Shown here one piece after another: positions 47,201 through 58,300 of a stretch of DNA of 64,000 bases. A program made the position numbers and the translations under genes. Source of the stretch: Neckera pumila (lineage: Eukaryota > Streptophyta > Bryopsida > Hypnales > Neckeraceae); NCBI GenBank assembly GCA_963969595.1, contig OZ018408.1:50593022-50657021 (forward strand), in the 5' to 3' direction. The first letter of the stretch is position 1, and each line of letters opens with the position of its first letter. The notes beneath the pieces were generated by a model that searched no databases, was not told the DNA's origin, and saw only the letters and a program-made list of their open reading frames with translations.

Positions 47201-48120
47201 AGCACCTATTCGAGTGCAACCAAATGCACTTAGGCACGTGCATAGAGGTGGAGCATGACCTACATAATCAAGCACTCCCCCGGAATCATCCGTGATAATA
47301 ATGCGGTCATGAAGACTATCCGAGATAAATATCAACTCTTCTGCTGAGCATGTTGATATGCCACCTGGAACAGACGCCTGTTTCATTAATACTATTATGG
47401 CATGGGTCATTGCAACAACTACGAAAATTAAGGATGACAGTCCAACCTGTGCTAAATTTCATTTTTATGGCAAATTTTCCTATATTTCTCAAAGGTCCAA
47501 AATCACAAATATATGCACAGCCCCTCCTTGAGAACATTCTAACGGTATTAAGAACACCCCATCCGCTTCCACAGTCTAACACGTACTAATTTCTTGTTTG
47601 GCTATTCTTCCTATTTTATGTAATATCAGTTGACGAAAATTGTGTGAAAACACAATATTTTCCACTTTATAGGAGCAAATCGTGTGAAACTTTCAATGAG
47701 CGCACTCCTCAAGGGCTTTCCAATTGATTGGTTCAAGAATACTCCCATCGATTCCACAATAGCGGAGATCTATGGTGTCAGATGGAAGAACAAAAAAATA
47801 GTTGCACAATTCTTTACTATGATTATGCTACGTAAAAGTACTTTCATCTTACAGAGTAGAGAACTGCTGATGGGAAGGGGTAATTTCTTACGAGGGTAGC
47901 ATAGAATTGTCTCATACTCATGCTCAAATTGGTGAATTAATAAAGTGGCATGCTGGACGTCTGATAGCGTCTGCCCGGGAGTTTTCGAAGCTCCTGCATG
48001 ACCAAGCTCGGCAGATTGCAATGTACTCAGCCAACGCGGCCGGAAATGCTCTCTGCAAACTGCAACCGACAAAGAGACAACGCCAAAATGCTTGCGGTTA
48101 TTTTCCAAACAACGAATCAT
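44264..48120 (-). CDS. NHL-repeat protein, EMB1974-like
   Basis: The C-terminal ten exons join in phase: 47264-47364, 46936-47049, 46613-46836, 46374-46435, 46045-46215, 45743-45869, 45255-45316, 44971-45113, 44727-44888 and 44264-44512, about 470 aa. Two NHL-type beta-propeller segments are visible (LIFISDSLHDRIIITDDSG; RPSSIVYDTEQKCLYIADCE then NHAIRRA), followed by YPWHLSILPTGK, FEKLWMIEVDTG, EPLADDCLWRQGRG and a C-terminal LAKHLHFRVR. Order and motifs match, from memory, Arabidopsis At3g07060 (EMB1974), an essential protein. A likely first exon is 47892-48120: its ATG begins MIRCLENNRKHFG, a presequence-like start, and it ends at a GTAAGAA donor in phase 1. I could not resolve what lies between 47365 and 47891. 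The protein therefore looks shorter than the Arabidopsis one, or an exon is missed. Probably organellar; molecular role unknown. Confidence 0.78.
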
Positions 48121-48137
48121 CACAAGATCGAACAGCA

Positions 48138-48160
48138 AAACCCTAAACCCTGAACCCTCC
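48138..48160 (-). promoter_or_regulatory. Telo-box-like motif in the NHL gene leader
   Basis: AAACCCTAAACCCTGAACCC lies 18 bp upstream of the proposed NHL ATG. The plant telo-box (AAACCCTAA) is common near transcription starts of housekeeping and ribosomal-protein genes. Confidence 0.6.
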
Positions 48161-48449
48161 GGTTGTTCCTCTGTACAATGAGATGTTTGGGGAGCCCTAA
48201 CTTCAAGGTGGCAATCATGGACTGACCATCGAGAGACTAGTCACATGTCTGATCCTTGAAACAATAACATCGACATACTCTACTTAAATTCATTCAATGC
48301 GGGGATACTGAACCTGTTTCAAGAAACCAAAAAGTAGGGATGAATCTAATAAAGAAAGCGTTGGCAAGGATTTCGCCGTGGCTCAATTACAAAACTAAGG
48401 GTAGCTCCATTATAGATTGTCACAGTACATAATACGAACAGTACACAGT

Positions 48450-48466
48450 AAACCCTAAACCCTAAA
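48450..48466. promoter_or_regulatory. Second telo-box cluster
   Basis: AAACCCTAAACCCTAAA, two overlapping telo-boxes about 330 bp upstream of the NHL ATG. Could be promoter sequence or an interstitial telomere-like repeat. Confidence 0.5.
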
Positions 48467-48479
48467 TGGCTAGAAAGCG

Positions 48480-49079
48480 ATGACCCCTGCACTAATCAAT
48501 TTAGATTAACACTTTGTTCAAAGGTAACAGCCCTGAATCTTACGCAAATAATCACGCCCTTGAAACGAAGGCGACTGCAAAACCCTGCCGCGCCCACCAT
48601 TACTCTGCGATGATCGTCCTAGGCTCAAAAAGGGACGTAACAACGTTCCTCTCATTTGCCTCATGCTTGGCATCAATCTCACAAGGCAGAACCTGAACCT
48701 TCAGCATCAAAGCTGAACCTGGAAACCACCAGTAGCTCAGCAAATTCACCAAACGAACCAGCGTATCATTCCAAACGTAACCAGATCCACTCCAATCCCC
48801 AGTGTGCTCAGTTCAGCAATCTCATCAAGCAATAAGGGCATTCACCAGCAGCAATCACAGAGGCAGCACACCCTATGAAATAAAATTAGAAAGAATTCAC
48901 ACCACAGAGGAAAATGAAATCCTAAAACCCCAGCCATCTCTGAAAGCCTTTCACAAAAAGAAAGCATGTAAAATGCAAGAGAATTCTTTTTTCTAACGAC
49001 CAAACTATAAAACGTTCAGTTCCAAATGGCTTACCAGATTCTCAAGCTTAAATGGTAATCGCAGCTCCGCCTTCACCAT
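48480..49079 (-). CDS. Unresolved small split gene candidate
   Basis: A good first-exon signature: ATG at 49079 reading MVKAELRLPFKLENL, then a strong donor (CTG|GTAAGC, exon 49035-49079). Further along the strand, roughly 48670-48560, the frame LKVQVLPCEIDAKHEANER continues to VVTSLFEPRTIIAE before a stop. An overlapping +1 frame reads SPSFQGRDYLRKIQGCYL. The LPCEI and FQGRDYL pieces vaguely recall RNase H2 subunit C, and the first exon vaguely recalls CZIB/UPF0587 proteins, but neither is supported by a full join. It may be a decayed or frameshifted gene. It lies on the same strand, upstream of the NHL gene. Confidence 0.3.
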
Positions 49080-50285
49080 TTTCACCACCCCACGATGTTG
49101 ACAGAGATCACGTAAAGGACTGCGATGCACCGTTGCAGTGGCCTCGATCAAAACGCATACCGTAACTTACAGTAGCTTGAAATTAGGGTGATGATGCCTT
49201 TGAGATCAAAGAGTGATTGTGATCCGTAGATTAAGCATTTTCTTCTTTAGAAAATTCCATAATACCATACTGAGGAAATCTCCAATTCTATTGCCTGAAA
49301 ATGAACTTAAGCAACTTCTTTTTTTAAATTGGATGAAAAAATGACCACTGCTCTTTAGGTTTAGTCTTTCAATCTATAATTGTTCAACGAAATGTTAGTA
49401 AGGTTACTTTTGAAATTTTATAATAAATAACTGAAAGTGGTACAATACAACTATATCATTGGTTGATGTAGAACTTTTATTGTTTCTTTTTTCATTGCTT
49501 AATTCAATACTTCGAGCTTTTTACCTTTAAAACTTGATTTTGACATTTAAAAAAATTCTTTTGCGTTGAGAAAAACTAGCAAAATGAAACTTTTATAATA
49601 CAATTTCTACTTCACTTGGAAATTTTCATTTTTAAAAAAAAAATAAGCATTTCAATAAAGTTTGAAGTTAAAGATCTATAACCACATTTTCAAATATAGA
49701 GTGACATAAAATTTTCTTTATACCAAAACATTTTGTACTATGATGCACTTTTATTTTGGAAATTTTAGATTTTATGAACATGATTTGTATTTGATATGAA
49801 TTTTCTTCATATTTTCTACAAATTTTATGGTAATTTGAGATTCTTACAAAAATATTTGAAAATTTTATGACAAATATTAGATATGTGATTTTATCTCAAA
49901 AAAATAAAACCAAAAAAAATCACTCATAAATAGCAAAGAAATGGAAGATTCAAAATGAGGGACTTTCAAGTTTGACCACATGGTCATAGGCTCTGCACTT
50001 TAGGAGTTAATGTCCAAATCCTTTTTGAATTTATATATCATAATTCTATAGTGTATCATTTATCTCAATTGCATCCAAGCAATCATGTTTTTTTTAAAGA
50101 TTCACATTTTAAATTGAATTAATGAAATACTATTTGGACAAAAATCAATATAAAGTTGTTATTTTAAAATATGTATCAAAGAGTGTCCTCTAAAGAGAGT
50201 ATTCCCAAGAAAAAGGATTTATACAAAGACTGCAAAGTCTAACTCTTTTGTTGAAATTTTCTCTATAGATTCCCAACTCAAATTT
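49080..50285. other. AT-rich spacer with an orphan TTAA terminus
   Basis: At 49995-50010 the sequence ends GCACTTTAGGAG then TTAA, like the right end of the TTAA elements, but no matching left end was found. The rest is AT-rich and without genes. Confidence 0.4.
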
Positions 50286-50289
50286 TTAA

Positions 50290-50426
50290 CCCCTAAAGGA
50301 CTAGGTGACCATTCAATAAATGCATATTCAAGTATTACACTAGATGAATGAGATTTTAGTTGGACGAAATAGTGCCTCGAAGTCCTTTGTTCATCGTCCA
50401 AAAATGGACGTTAGAGCGCTTCAAGG
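50290..50426. mobile_element. Short TTAA-flanked element, copy K (137 bp)
   Basis: TTAA at 50286-50289 precedes CCCCTAAAGGACTAGG, and CTTCAAGG precedes TTAA at 50427-50430. Termini match the family weakly on the right side. Probably an internally deleted member. Confidence 0.5.
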
Positions 50427-50447
50427 TTAAAATAAGCTAGTGTGTCA

Positions 50448-50689
50448 ACCATTAGAGGGGATTTGGAGGTCTTAGAGTGTTGTAAGTTCTCCTGCATTCC
50501 CAAACTACGGGAATGCAACTACAGCAACTGGTTGAAATGGCACAACAACTGCCAGATCATTTTTGGAAAATAAAAAATTGCTTAAAATGATATTTTAGTA
50601 AATTTTCTTTTTTTTTTAACACGCCTATACTAGATTGGGGAACAGGGTCAGAAACGGCCTTCCAAGGCCCCCGAATCCCCTCTAATGGT
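50448..50689. mobile_element. TIR element, CATTAG family, copy 2
   Basis: The left end ACCATTAGAGGGGATTTGG and the inverted right end ACCATTAGAGGGGATTCGG match with few differences. The interior (ctgcattccca, cagatcatttttgg, aaaatgatattttag) is homologous to the 1917-2208 element. 242 bp. A related right end alone occurs near 51945-51965 (ggcctcaaatcccctctagtg). Confidence 0.7.
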
Positions 50690-52128
50690 ATTCAAGTATA
50701 TTTCCCTCAGTTGGTTTTGAGATAGTCCCTTTATCAAAATTAAAATAGAGTAATGAAAAAAATGGGGCAATGAAAAAAATAAGGTAACCAAAAAATGCAA
50801 TATTATCCACATTCTACTATTTTAAAACTATATGGGAGGGAGGTTGGAATGTTATTCTTTACACTACAGTGGAGGCACTTAAAATTGTCAAATAAGGAAT
50901 TCAGCATAGTTGGAGGCACATTTTCCTTAAAATAATATTTTGTAGTATTGGCAAGTGAAAACCATGAATATTGAAAAAAAAAATAGATTTTTCGGTTGTA
51001 GTATGTAATTTCTATGATTTTTCAAAGTGTTGGCTCCTTAGACCACTGAAATGTCCCATAGATGTACTCTGAACTAGAAACTGCAAAAATCAGCTGTCAA
51101 TGAATGAGAAGTAAATATGTGTGTTTCAAATGCGTTAGCAAATTAGAATTAAACATTTGTAGGACAGTTTAATGGATGCTTAAATAGACAGATTTGGTGA
51201 CAATCTAGGGTTCATGAATTGGGACAAGGATGGGAATGGGTGTTTCTACCTTATGGCATTTCATTTCTTACCACATATTTGAGGACTTTAGAATCCTAAA
51301 AACTAGCAAGTTTTCTATTTTTATCTACTACAGTTTTTTTATTAATAACAATAATTATTATATTTGTCTATAGACAAGTCGTAGAAAAGAGATCTAGAAA
51401 CAAGAAAAGACAAAATATAGAAAAAAACAAGCACACAAAAATTTAGCAAATTGCAAGGCATGAATTGCACAGGACAATTTTATGAAATGATAAAAAAAAT
51501 TGTTAAGAAAATAATACAAAACCCCGCTTGATTTACATTGATTGGAAGCTTTGCATTACATAAAATATGGGCCCTATGGAGGGCCATTAGGATTTTGGCA
51601 AATGTGCAAATATAATGAATTTTTATTTTTATTGTTATTAAATTTTTTATTAATAAAAAACCAATGGAACACACCGGCTGACTGCTCACCTTACAAATTC
51701 CCTAACGGCTGTTTGGGCTGATATTTTCTCTTAATGCACGTTTTTATACATCCTAGCAGCCCTCTTGTGGCCTAATTTTTTTTTGAAATGCAAAATTAGA
51801 AATTTGATGTGGCCAAAACATTGCCACATTAGATAATATTATTTCATTAAATTTTAAATATTTTTTAATTATTTCATATTTTGACTAGCAATGCACTTGT
51901 TTGTAGCTTACTAGCTTGAAGAACAACACTGATAAACGGCCCTCCCATGGCCTCAAATCCCCTCTAGTGCATACAAGATCTAGATATATGTGAGTTTTTT
52001 TTTAGAATGTTGAAAGATTTAATTCAATCTTTAAAAGGACTAAAAAACTATTTTTTGAAGTTTAGGCATATTGAACTTGCAATTGGTGGAAATTGTTCTA
52101 AAATTTTGGGAAGATGCACTTGAACTAG
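50690..52128. other. AT-rich spacer
   Basis: No gene. Contains A/T homopolymer tracts and the orphan CATTAG-family right end near 51945-51965. Confidence 0.4.
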
Positions 52129-52132
52129 TTAA

Positions 52133-52883
52133 CCCCTAATGACCCAAACAACCATTTTTGGGGTGCTATCATTCTTTCTTGAGCTGCCCATTTTCAAAGT
52201 TCAAATTTTTTTAAATATTAAAATTATTTATAAAAAGTAGATTACGTTATGAATCCAATGATGGTAGTTTCATTAAATTCCAGTTAAACTTTGCCTTGAG
52301 GAACTTTTTAAAGTTGAGTGGTGTAGTGTAGTCACAACTCATTTTTTGGGTTTGATTTGGGTATGGATTGAGAAGTCAGACAACCAATGCAAATATTGCC
52401 TACCTCAAAAATGTTAGATCCTATTTGAAAAGGTGAGATCCAAGGAGCTCAAGGAGAAGATATGTGTCCCATTTTTTTTTTTTTTACAAATACTAACTTA
52501 CTCTCATTTTAGTGACCACTGCGCATTGCATGGATTGAAATGCTTGGACTGTTGAGAAATTTTAGATGAGCATTTTCAACTCTCTTGTCTTTCACTAAGT
52601 ACAAAAGGTCATCATTTTGAAATATTCTTACTAAGACATGCTCCTTCAGATTATATTGCACTGTTTTTCCATTGACCCAAATAAAACTGCAAACTTAAAT
52701 ATCTACTAAATTGTGCGGTCAAATATTATGAATTTGTTTTGAAGTTCTCACTCTCAATGTGAACATCAAGATCCTATTCTTACAAACTATCTGATCTCAA
52801 GAAAAAATGAGCAAACAAATTGAACAAGTTATGGGAAGCTTTGGCCCATTTTGAAAATACACCCTGATTTGGGTCATCAAGGG
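52133..52883. mobile_element. TTAA-flanked TIR element, subfamily 3, copy J (751 bp)
   Basis: Flanked by TTAA at 52129-52132 and 52884-52887. The left terminus CCCCTAATGACCCAAA and the inverted right terminus CCCTTGATGACCCAAA match in 14 of 16 positions. The interior is distinct from the other subfamilies. No coding capacity. Confidence 0.75.
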
Positions 52884-52887
52884 TTAA

Positions 52888-53960
52888 ACAAAGGATCCTA
52901 CGGTTGGATTTGTTAGAGAATAAATATAGATGAAAATATTAGCCTTACTTTGGATACGAGTATATTTGAAGCAACTTTGGGCCTCAAAGCACCACAATAT
53001 TGTTGGGATTACATGTAAACCATAATTTCTGGAATCTCTTTTGGTCTTGTGGCCGGCTTCTCTGAGAAAATGACATTTATAAAAAACCAACTTTGACTCC
53101 TTTTAGTGTATTCATTGTACGTGTGGCGACAATGGCTCAGGAGGTGTTTGTGTAATTTTAGTTTGATTCACCAGTTTGAATTGAATGCTAGGGTCCAACT
53201 TGCTTAGTGGCGTTCGAGAGAATGGGAGAACTGAATTCTCTGTTCAATTTTGAACTTACTAAGTTACCACTTCCGTTATATGTGATGTAACTTATATCAA
53301 ATTCCTTGGTGAAAGATTTGACTGCTTCAGTCAGTGATTCATGTCCCTCTGGCCTGCCAGTTCCGTTCTTGTTCCCAACAAGGAACAGAAATTCTTCTCG
53401 TTCTTGCGCAAACCGAGAATTCTGCCACTGAACGGAATACACGTACTGAAAATGCGTTGGATTACATTGCCCGAAGCACGGCCAGTTTTAGAAATACTGG
53501 TTCAGTTGGTCACATTGACTCACTTTCTCTTTTCTTTGGGTGAAGATGCTGGTGAAGATGCTGGTGAAAGATATTTCCGAGTCTGCAAGACGGAACGAGT
53601 CCAATTTCAGAGGTTTTGGAATCTTATTGGGTTCCACCACCTTAGCCAGTGCTGTAGGGTTCACGGCAACCGAACCCAGTTCAAGATCTCCACAGACAAG
53701 AATCTCGATAACTTATAATTTACCAAAAGGTGGCAGGGAAATGAAAATCCTGATATCAGAGAGAAACTGAACCGACCCAAAGCCACAAAACCGCGTGCCC
53801 AGTGGGTAACAGAAGAGCCCCGCCATGCCCTAGAACAGTCGCGCTGCCCGCCCGTGCCAGCCCAAGTAAAGATTGGGCCGTTATTCGCGTCCTTGCCCGA
53901 ACTGCCCTGCCAACCCGGTCCGTAGCTAGGGGGTCTAGAACATGTGGCTGCTGTTCCTAG
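52888..53960. other. Spacer with unrecognised frames
   Basis: 53188-53720 is less AT-rich and open in several frames (84 aa on -, 125 aa on +). A gatgctggtgaa unit is repeated near 53546-53569. None resembles a known protein. 53800-53960 is GC-rich (agccccgccatgccc) and may be CpG-like promoter sequence for the PP2C gene. Confidence 0.35.
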
Positions 53961-55346
53961 GAAAGTATTTATAGAGCCCAGCTTCCTGTGAATCCGCTTC
54001 TCACGTCACGAGAATCCTCGCAGTCAGCCACTGTCTTCCCGCGTCGAACAATTTTCTGCTTCCGGCCCTGCTTGCAGTCAGATTCCTGCTCGCATTTAGC
54101 GCAGCAAGTTAGGCAACGTGCTAGCTAGAGTGTGCGTCGTGTGGAGCTAGCTAGCGTTCACTTACAGTGATCCAGCAACGGTTGCAGAATTGGAATTGAA
54201 TTTCAGGGTTGCCCCCTGTCCAGGAGGTGATCATGGTTTGGACGGGTGATTTGGGGTGGTGATGCGGGTAAGGAATACGGAACAGGAAGCGGGGTTTTCA
54301 ATCTGGGGCGTGAGAGAATCGAGGGCGTTGAAGCCAATGAGGAAGAAGTTGAAGAATTGCTGTTGTATCTCGTCTTGGATGCGGCTCACTGTGCGCGCTT
54401 TTGCTGGAGCTTCGCCAGGTAGTAGTAGAACTCCCCACACAATTCTTTTGTTAGCTTCCGAACCATTAGCTTCTTCGGACGTCGTGCTTCGATTAGAATG
54501 GCGAGAGTGAGAGATCTCGACGAATGTTTGCAGTTCCTTTATTGGAACCGTTCTGAGATTAGATTGAATACTGTGATTTTAGCGGGTCTCTTTGGAAGGT
54601 CGAAGAGAGAGTTTTTGCAGACTACACTGTCTCCGTGGTTTTGAGGGAATTTTAATTTTCAGGTGTTTATATTGGACTAGGTCTTATATCGGTAAAGTTT
54701 AGTGGAACAGTTTGAATCTGGGGTTCTTCGACTGGCATTGGAATGATTTTCTGGTTAGTTACAACCCAACCTGAATGTGCCGAAATATTCGCCCTAGACT
54801 TTAAAAACTTCTCCGGAAGCATGATGTTGGCAGCACCTTCAAATTCGCCGTTTTGACACTTTTGTTACTGGGTTTCGTCGAGCTTAGTAGTAATCGGAAA
54901 GGCGGTGTTGTCAGTTGTCACTGATCGACCAAATTTGTAGCACGAATTCATATTCTACATGAGATGGTGGGATTACTAGCCCTCAAGCGTCTGAAACAAT
55001 TAACTTCGTGACGAAGAAAAAGAGTTACTATAGTGCTTGGACTGGGACTGATCGGTATTTGATCTAGATAGACTATTACTAGTTGAAGTAGTGCAACGCT
55101 AGTCAGCTGCAGTTAACTAATCTAATCAACAGAAGGTCTGGCCTTTCGTTCCCGTACAGTCGAACTGGCCTTTCGTTCCCGTACTAACAGTGCATGTATC
55201 TGAAACATGATGATTTCAGGGGGGTTTGCAATATTCGGAGGATTGTTGGGTAATCAGCACGGAGCAGATCGTGTGACGCTCACTTAGATAGCAGTTGATG
55301 AAGTTAGAACACGCTGTTATGTTGATTTTTGCCGCTTCAAAATACC
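53961..55346 (+). promoter_or_regulatory. Putative PP2C promoter and long 5' leader
   Basis: gtatttatagagccc at about 53966-53980 looks like a TATA box 1.37 kb before the PP2C ATG, followed by GC-richer sequence with several short upstream frames (84 aa at 54256-54510). A leader intron is likely but not placed. Near 55137-55185 the unit ctggcctttcgttcccgta occurs twice. Confidence 0.35.
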
Positions 55347-58300
55347 ATGGGCTGTATCCAGGATCGCCTTATTGCAGGTAGACGTGCCCAGCACATGTTG
55401 GCTTTGACAACCTTGTTCGACACGGATTCAATCCAACCTTCTCTTATCGACAATGACAAACCCTCCGTGTCGTATGGCCAAGCGCTTCAAGCGCGCAAGG
55501 AGGAGGACTTCGTCATCATCAACACCTATTGCCAGCGGATCTCGAGCGACGGATCCTCCACCTACGACGCCTTTGCGGTACGCCTTGGTAGCCGCTTCAT
55601 AGTGGTGTCCGTTAATAATGGCTTGTTTTAGAACTCCCAAATTGTGATCTTCACGTGCCCAGAGCTTCGAAAACTAGTATTTTTAATAGAGCAGACCTCT
55701 GAATACTACATAACACCCATGCAAAAAATCTAGTTTCAGTTTAAGCAGCTTCCGCACCCTTTAATAGAGCTTGCCATGTATTAAGCACCGTACGATTTGT
55801 CTCTACAGTGAGTATCAGACTGTTGAGAGTCTTTTTTTGGTTTCCATGTAGAGTGGAGAAGGGGGAGTACCTCTGCGAAAGAATACTATTTAAGATTTTC
55901 AAGTGCCCAAAGTTTTAGTAACAAAGACTTAAATGCCAAGAACTCGAAAATTTAGGACTGCAATAGATCCGAAGTTCCAGTAGGCCGACGGAATCTGCGC
56001 CAAATTCACTGAAATCGGCCGTTTTAACGGATGCAAGGTTCTTTCGATTTTATAAGAGTAACTATTGGGGTGATATTGCATGATTTAGGAGTGAAGCATA
56101 CTATAATCTGAAGCAGAGATATAATAATGAAGGGGGCTTGTTTTTTTGAAACTCCTGCAGGTTTTAGATGGTCACAATGGACGAGCTGCGGCCGTGTTCA
56201 CCAAAGAGAACCTGTTGAACAACGTGGTGAGTGCGGTTCCCTCCGGACTCAGCCGCGACGAGTGGTTAGCAGCTCTGCCGCGAGCGATGGTGGCCGGGTT
56301 TGTGAAAACCGACAAGGACTGGCGATCAAAAGGTACCCCACATATGGAACCCTCAGAGGTACCTTCGGCGTTATTATTATTCGAATGTTTCAATGCTGCA
56401 AATGAAAGTCTACGTCTTCATTGCAGAAAGAGAGTAACTTACAGGCCGTCGCTTGCCCTAACTAACCGATATTTCGTTAAAATGGCGGTATTCCACACTT
56501 TCACGTTTAGGTCGTGCCACTGATCTGAAATCTTTTACCTGTCCTAGAAAGGTATGGAAAAATGGCGTATGGAATACCACCATTTAAAGAAATTTCCCAT
56601 CCTTCGATTCGGCCTGATTACATTGGCAGTGAATTGGTCACAGGTTTAGCCTCGGTTGCAGTTCGGAGAAGTATGGCAGGAACTAATTAATCATATGGGG
56701 CTTCAATTCAGGTATATTCTCCGGGACCACCGCAACGCTTGTGATAGTGGATGGATGGACCATCACTGCGGCTTGTGTGGGCGACTCGCGGTGTGTTCTC
56801 GACGCAGAAGGAACTGTCACTGCCTTGACGATTGATCACCGATTCGACACCAATGACGAAGAGTACGTTTGGCTCCTCCCTTATTGGATCTTTTGTATGA
56901 GGCGTAATAATGCCGCTTTTATTGTTGTCATAGGATACCTTTTTCATTAATGGTGACTTTCATCAGTGTCGAGTTTCAGAGCGCTAAAGTGGAGACATTT
57001 TCAGTGCCCAGAGATCTGTAATGGAAGACTTCCAACTGTCCAGAGCTCTGACATTTAGGCCTGGTTTTCAGCAGTTCTGTTTCATTTTTTCCAGTGTTGG
57101 AAATATATTTTTCTAGGTAGGTTACAACCAATGTAGGAATGACGTGTGACAAAATTTGAGGAAGAAATATTTGTTGAAAACCGGCAACCTTTAGGTTAGA
57201 TATGAAGTTTCATTGAGGTGATTGAAATGGCGCCGACTTCATCATTTTGTCGTATAGTTATGAGCTTAGAATTTTTTTGAGCTCTGAAAACTAGAACTTT
57301 CAGCTGCAAAACTAGTACAGGTATAGAAATGAGGTTTTGAATAGATTACTACAGTAGTTGAAACTGCGCCTATATCATTGACATCTACCATTTTGATGAA
57401 ATTTGAGGTTTATTATCTATGAGTAGGGCTGTAGGGGTGCATTCTTAGAATTCGCAGCGTAGATCTCCTGATTTAAACCACTCTCTCCACTAAGCTTGTG
57501 GAATTGTGAGCTCAATCATAATTCAGTATCTGAGTGGTGTGTTGCACAGGCGGGACCGTGTCGTAGCAATGGGAGGCCAAGTTGCTAGGCTTCATCCATA
57601 TGGATGTGAGGTATCTATTTTTCTCAGTGATCAAATACTCTTAACACCCTCTAATGATACTACCTCAGCCACAATTGTGGTTCTAAATTGCACTCAGGGG
57701 TCTCATGTCAATTCCTGTGTGAGTCTCGACCTCCACCTCTCTGTCCAGCTCACCTGTCTAAAGCTACCTAAATCCTAAACCCATACAAATTTTGTGCTTT
57801 TAACAAAGCCGTTTCCAAAAATTTCAGCATCTGTTTTTAGAATTTTTTTTGCCGGTTCTGACCGCCGGATATGGTATGTGCACATTAGACGTTGAGTGTA
57901 CCGTCTGCTCAGATTCTTTAACCTAATCCTCCTAACTCAGTCTACTCTGCTTTGATGATGCGTCGGTGATTCACGGAACTATCTTATTGAGTTTGGATTG
58001 ATGTTTCTGTGTTATAGATTGGGCCATTGAGGGCATGGCCAGGTGGTCTTTGCCTGTCGAGGACAATTGGAGACATCGATGCTGGTCAATGTATCGTGCC
58101 TGTACCCCATGTGAAGCAGATCAAGGTGAGCCAGCTGAGTCTTGAGTTTGTTCTTTCGTTTGGAGCTTCTCTTTCACAATCAACAATCCTGCTATTTCCA
58201 TCGTACGGTTAGAGCCAACCCGTAAGTACCTAAACGGTCGAAAGTGATATTTTTGGTACCAGTAGGAGATGAAATGTATAATTTAGAGAGTTTTGAAGGA

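Noticed and set aside
48450..48466. Telomere end or chromosome-fusion site
   Set aside because: Only two to three AAACCCT units; plant telo-boxes explain it better.
53341..53718. 125-codon plus and 84-codon minus frames
   Set aside because: Tandem repeat inside, no recognisable domain, no splice partners.
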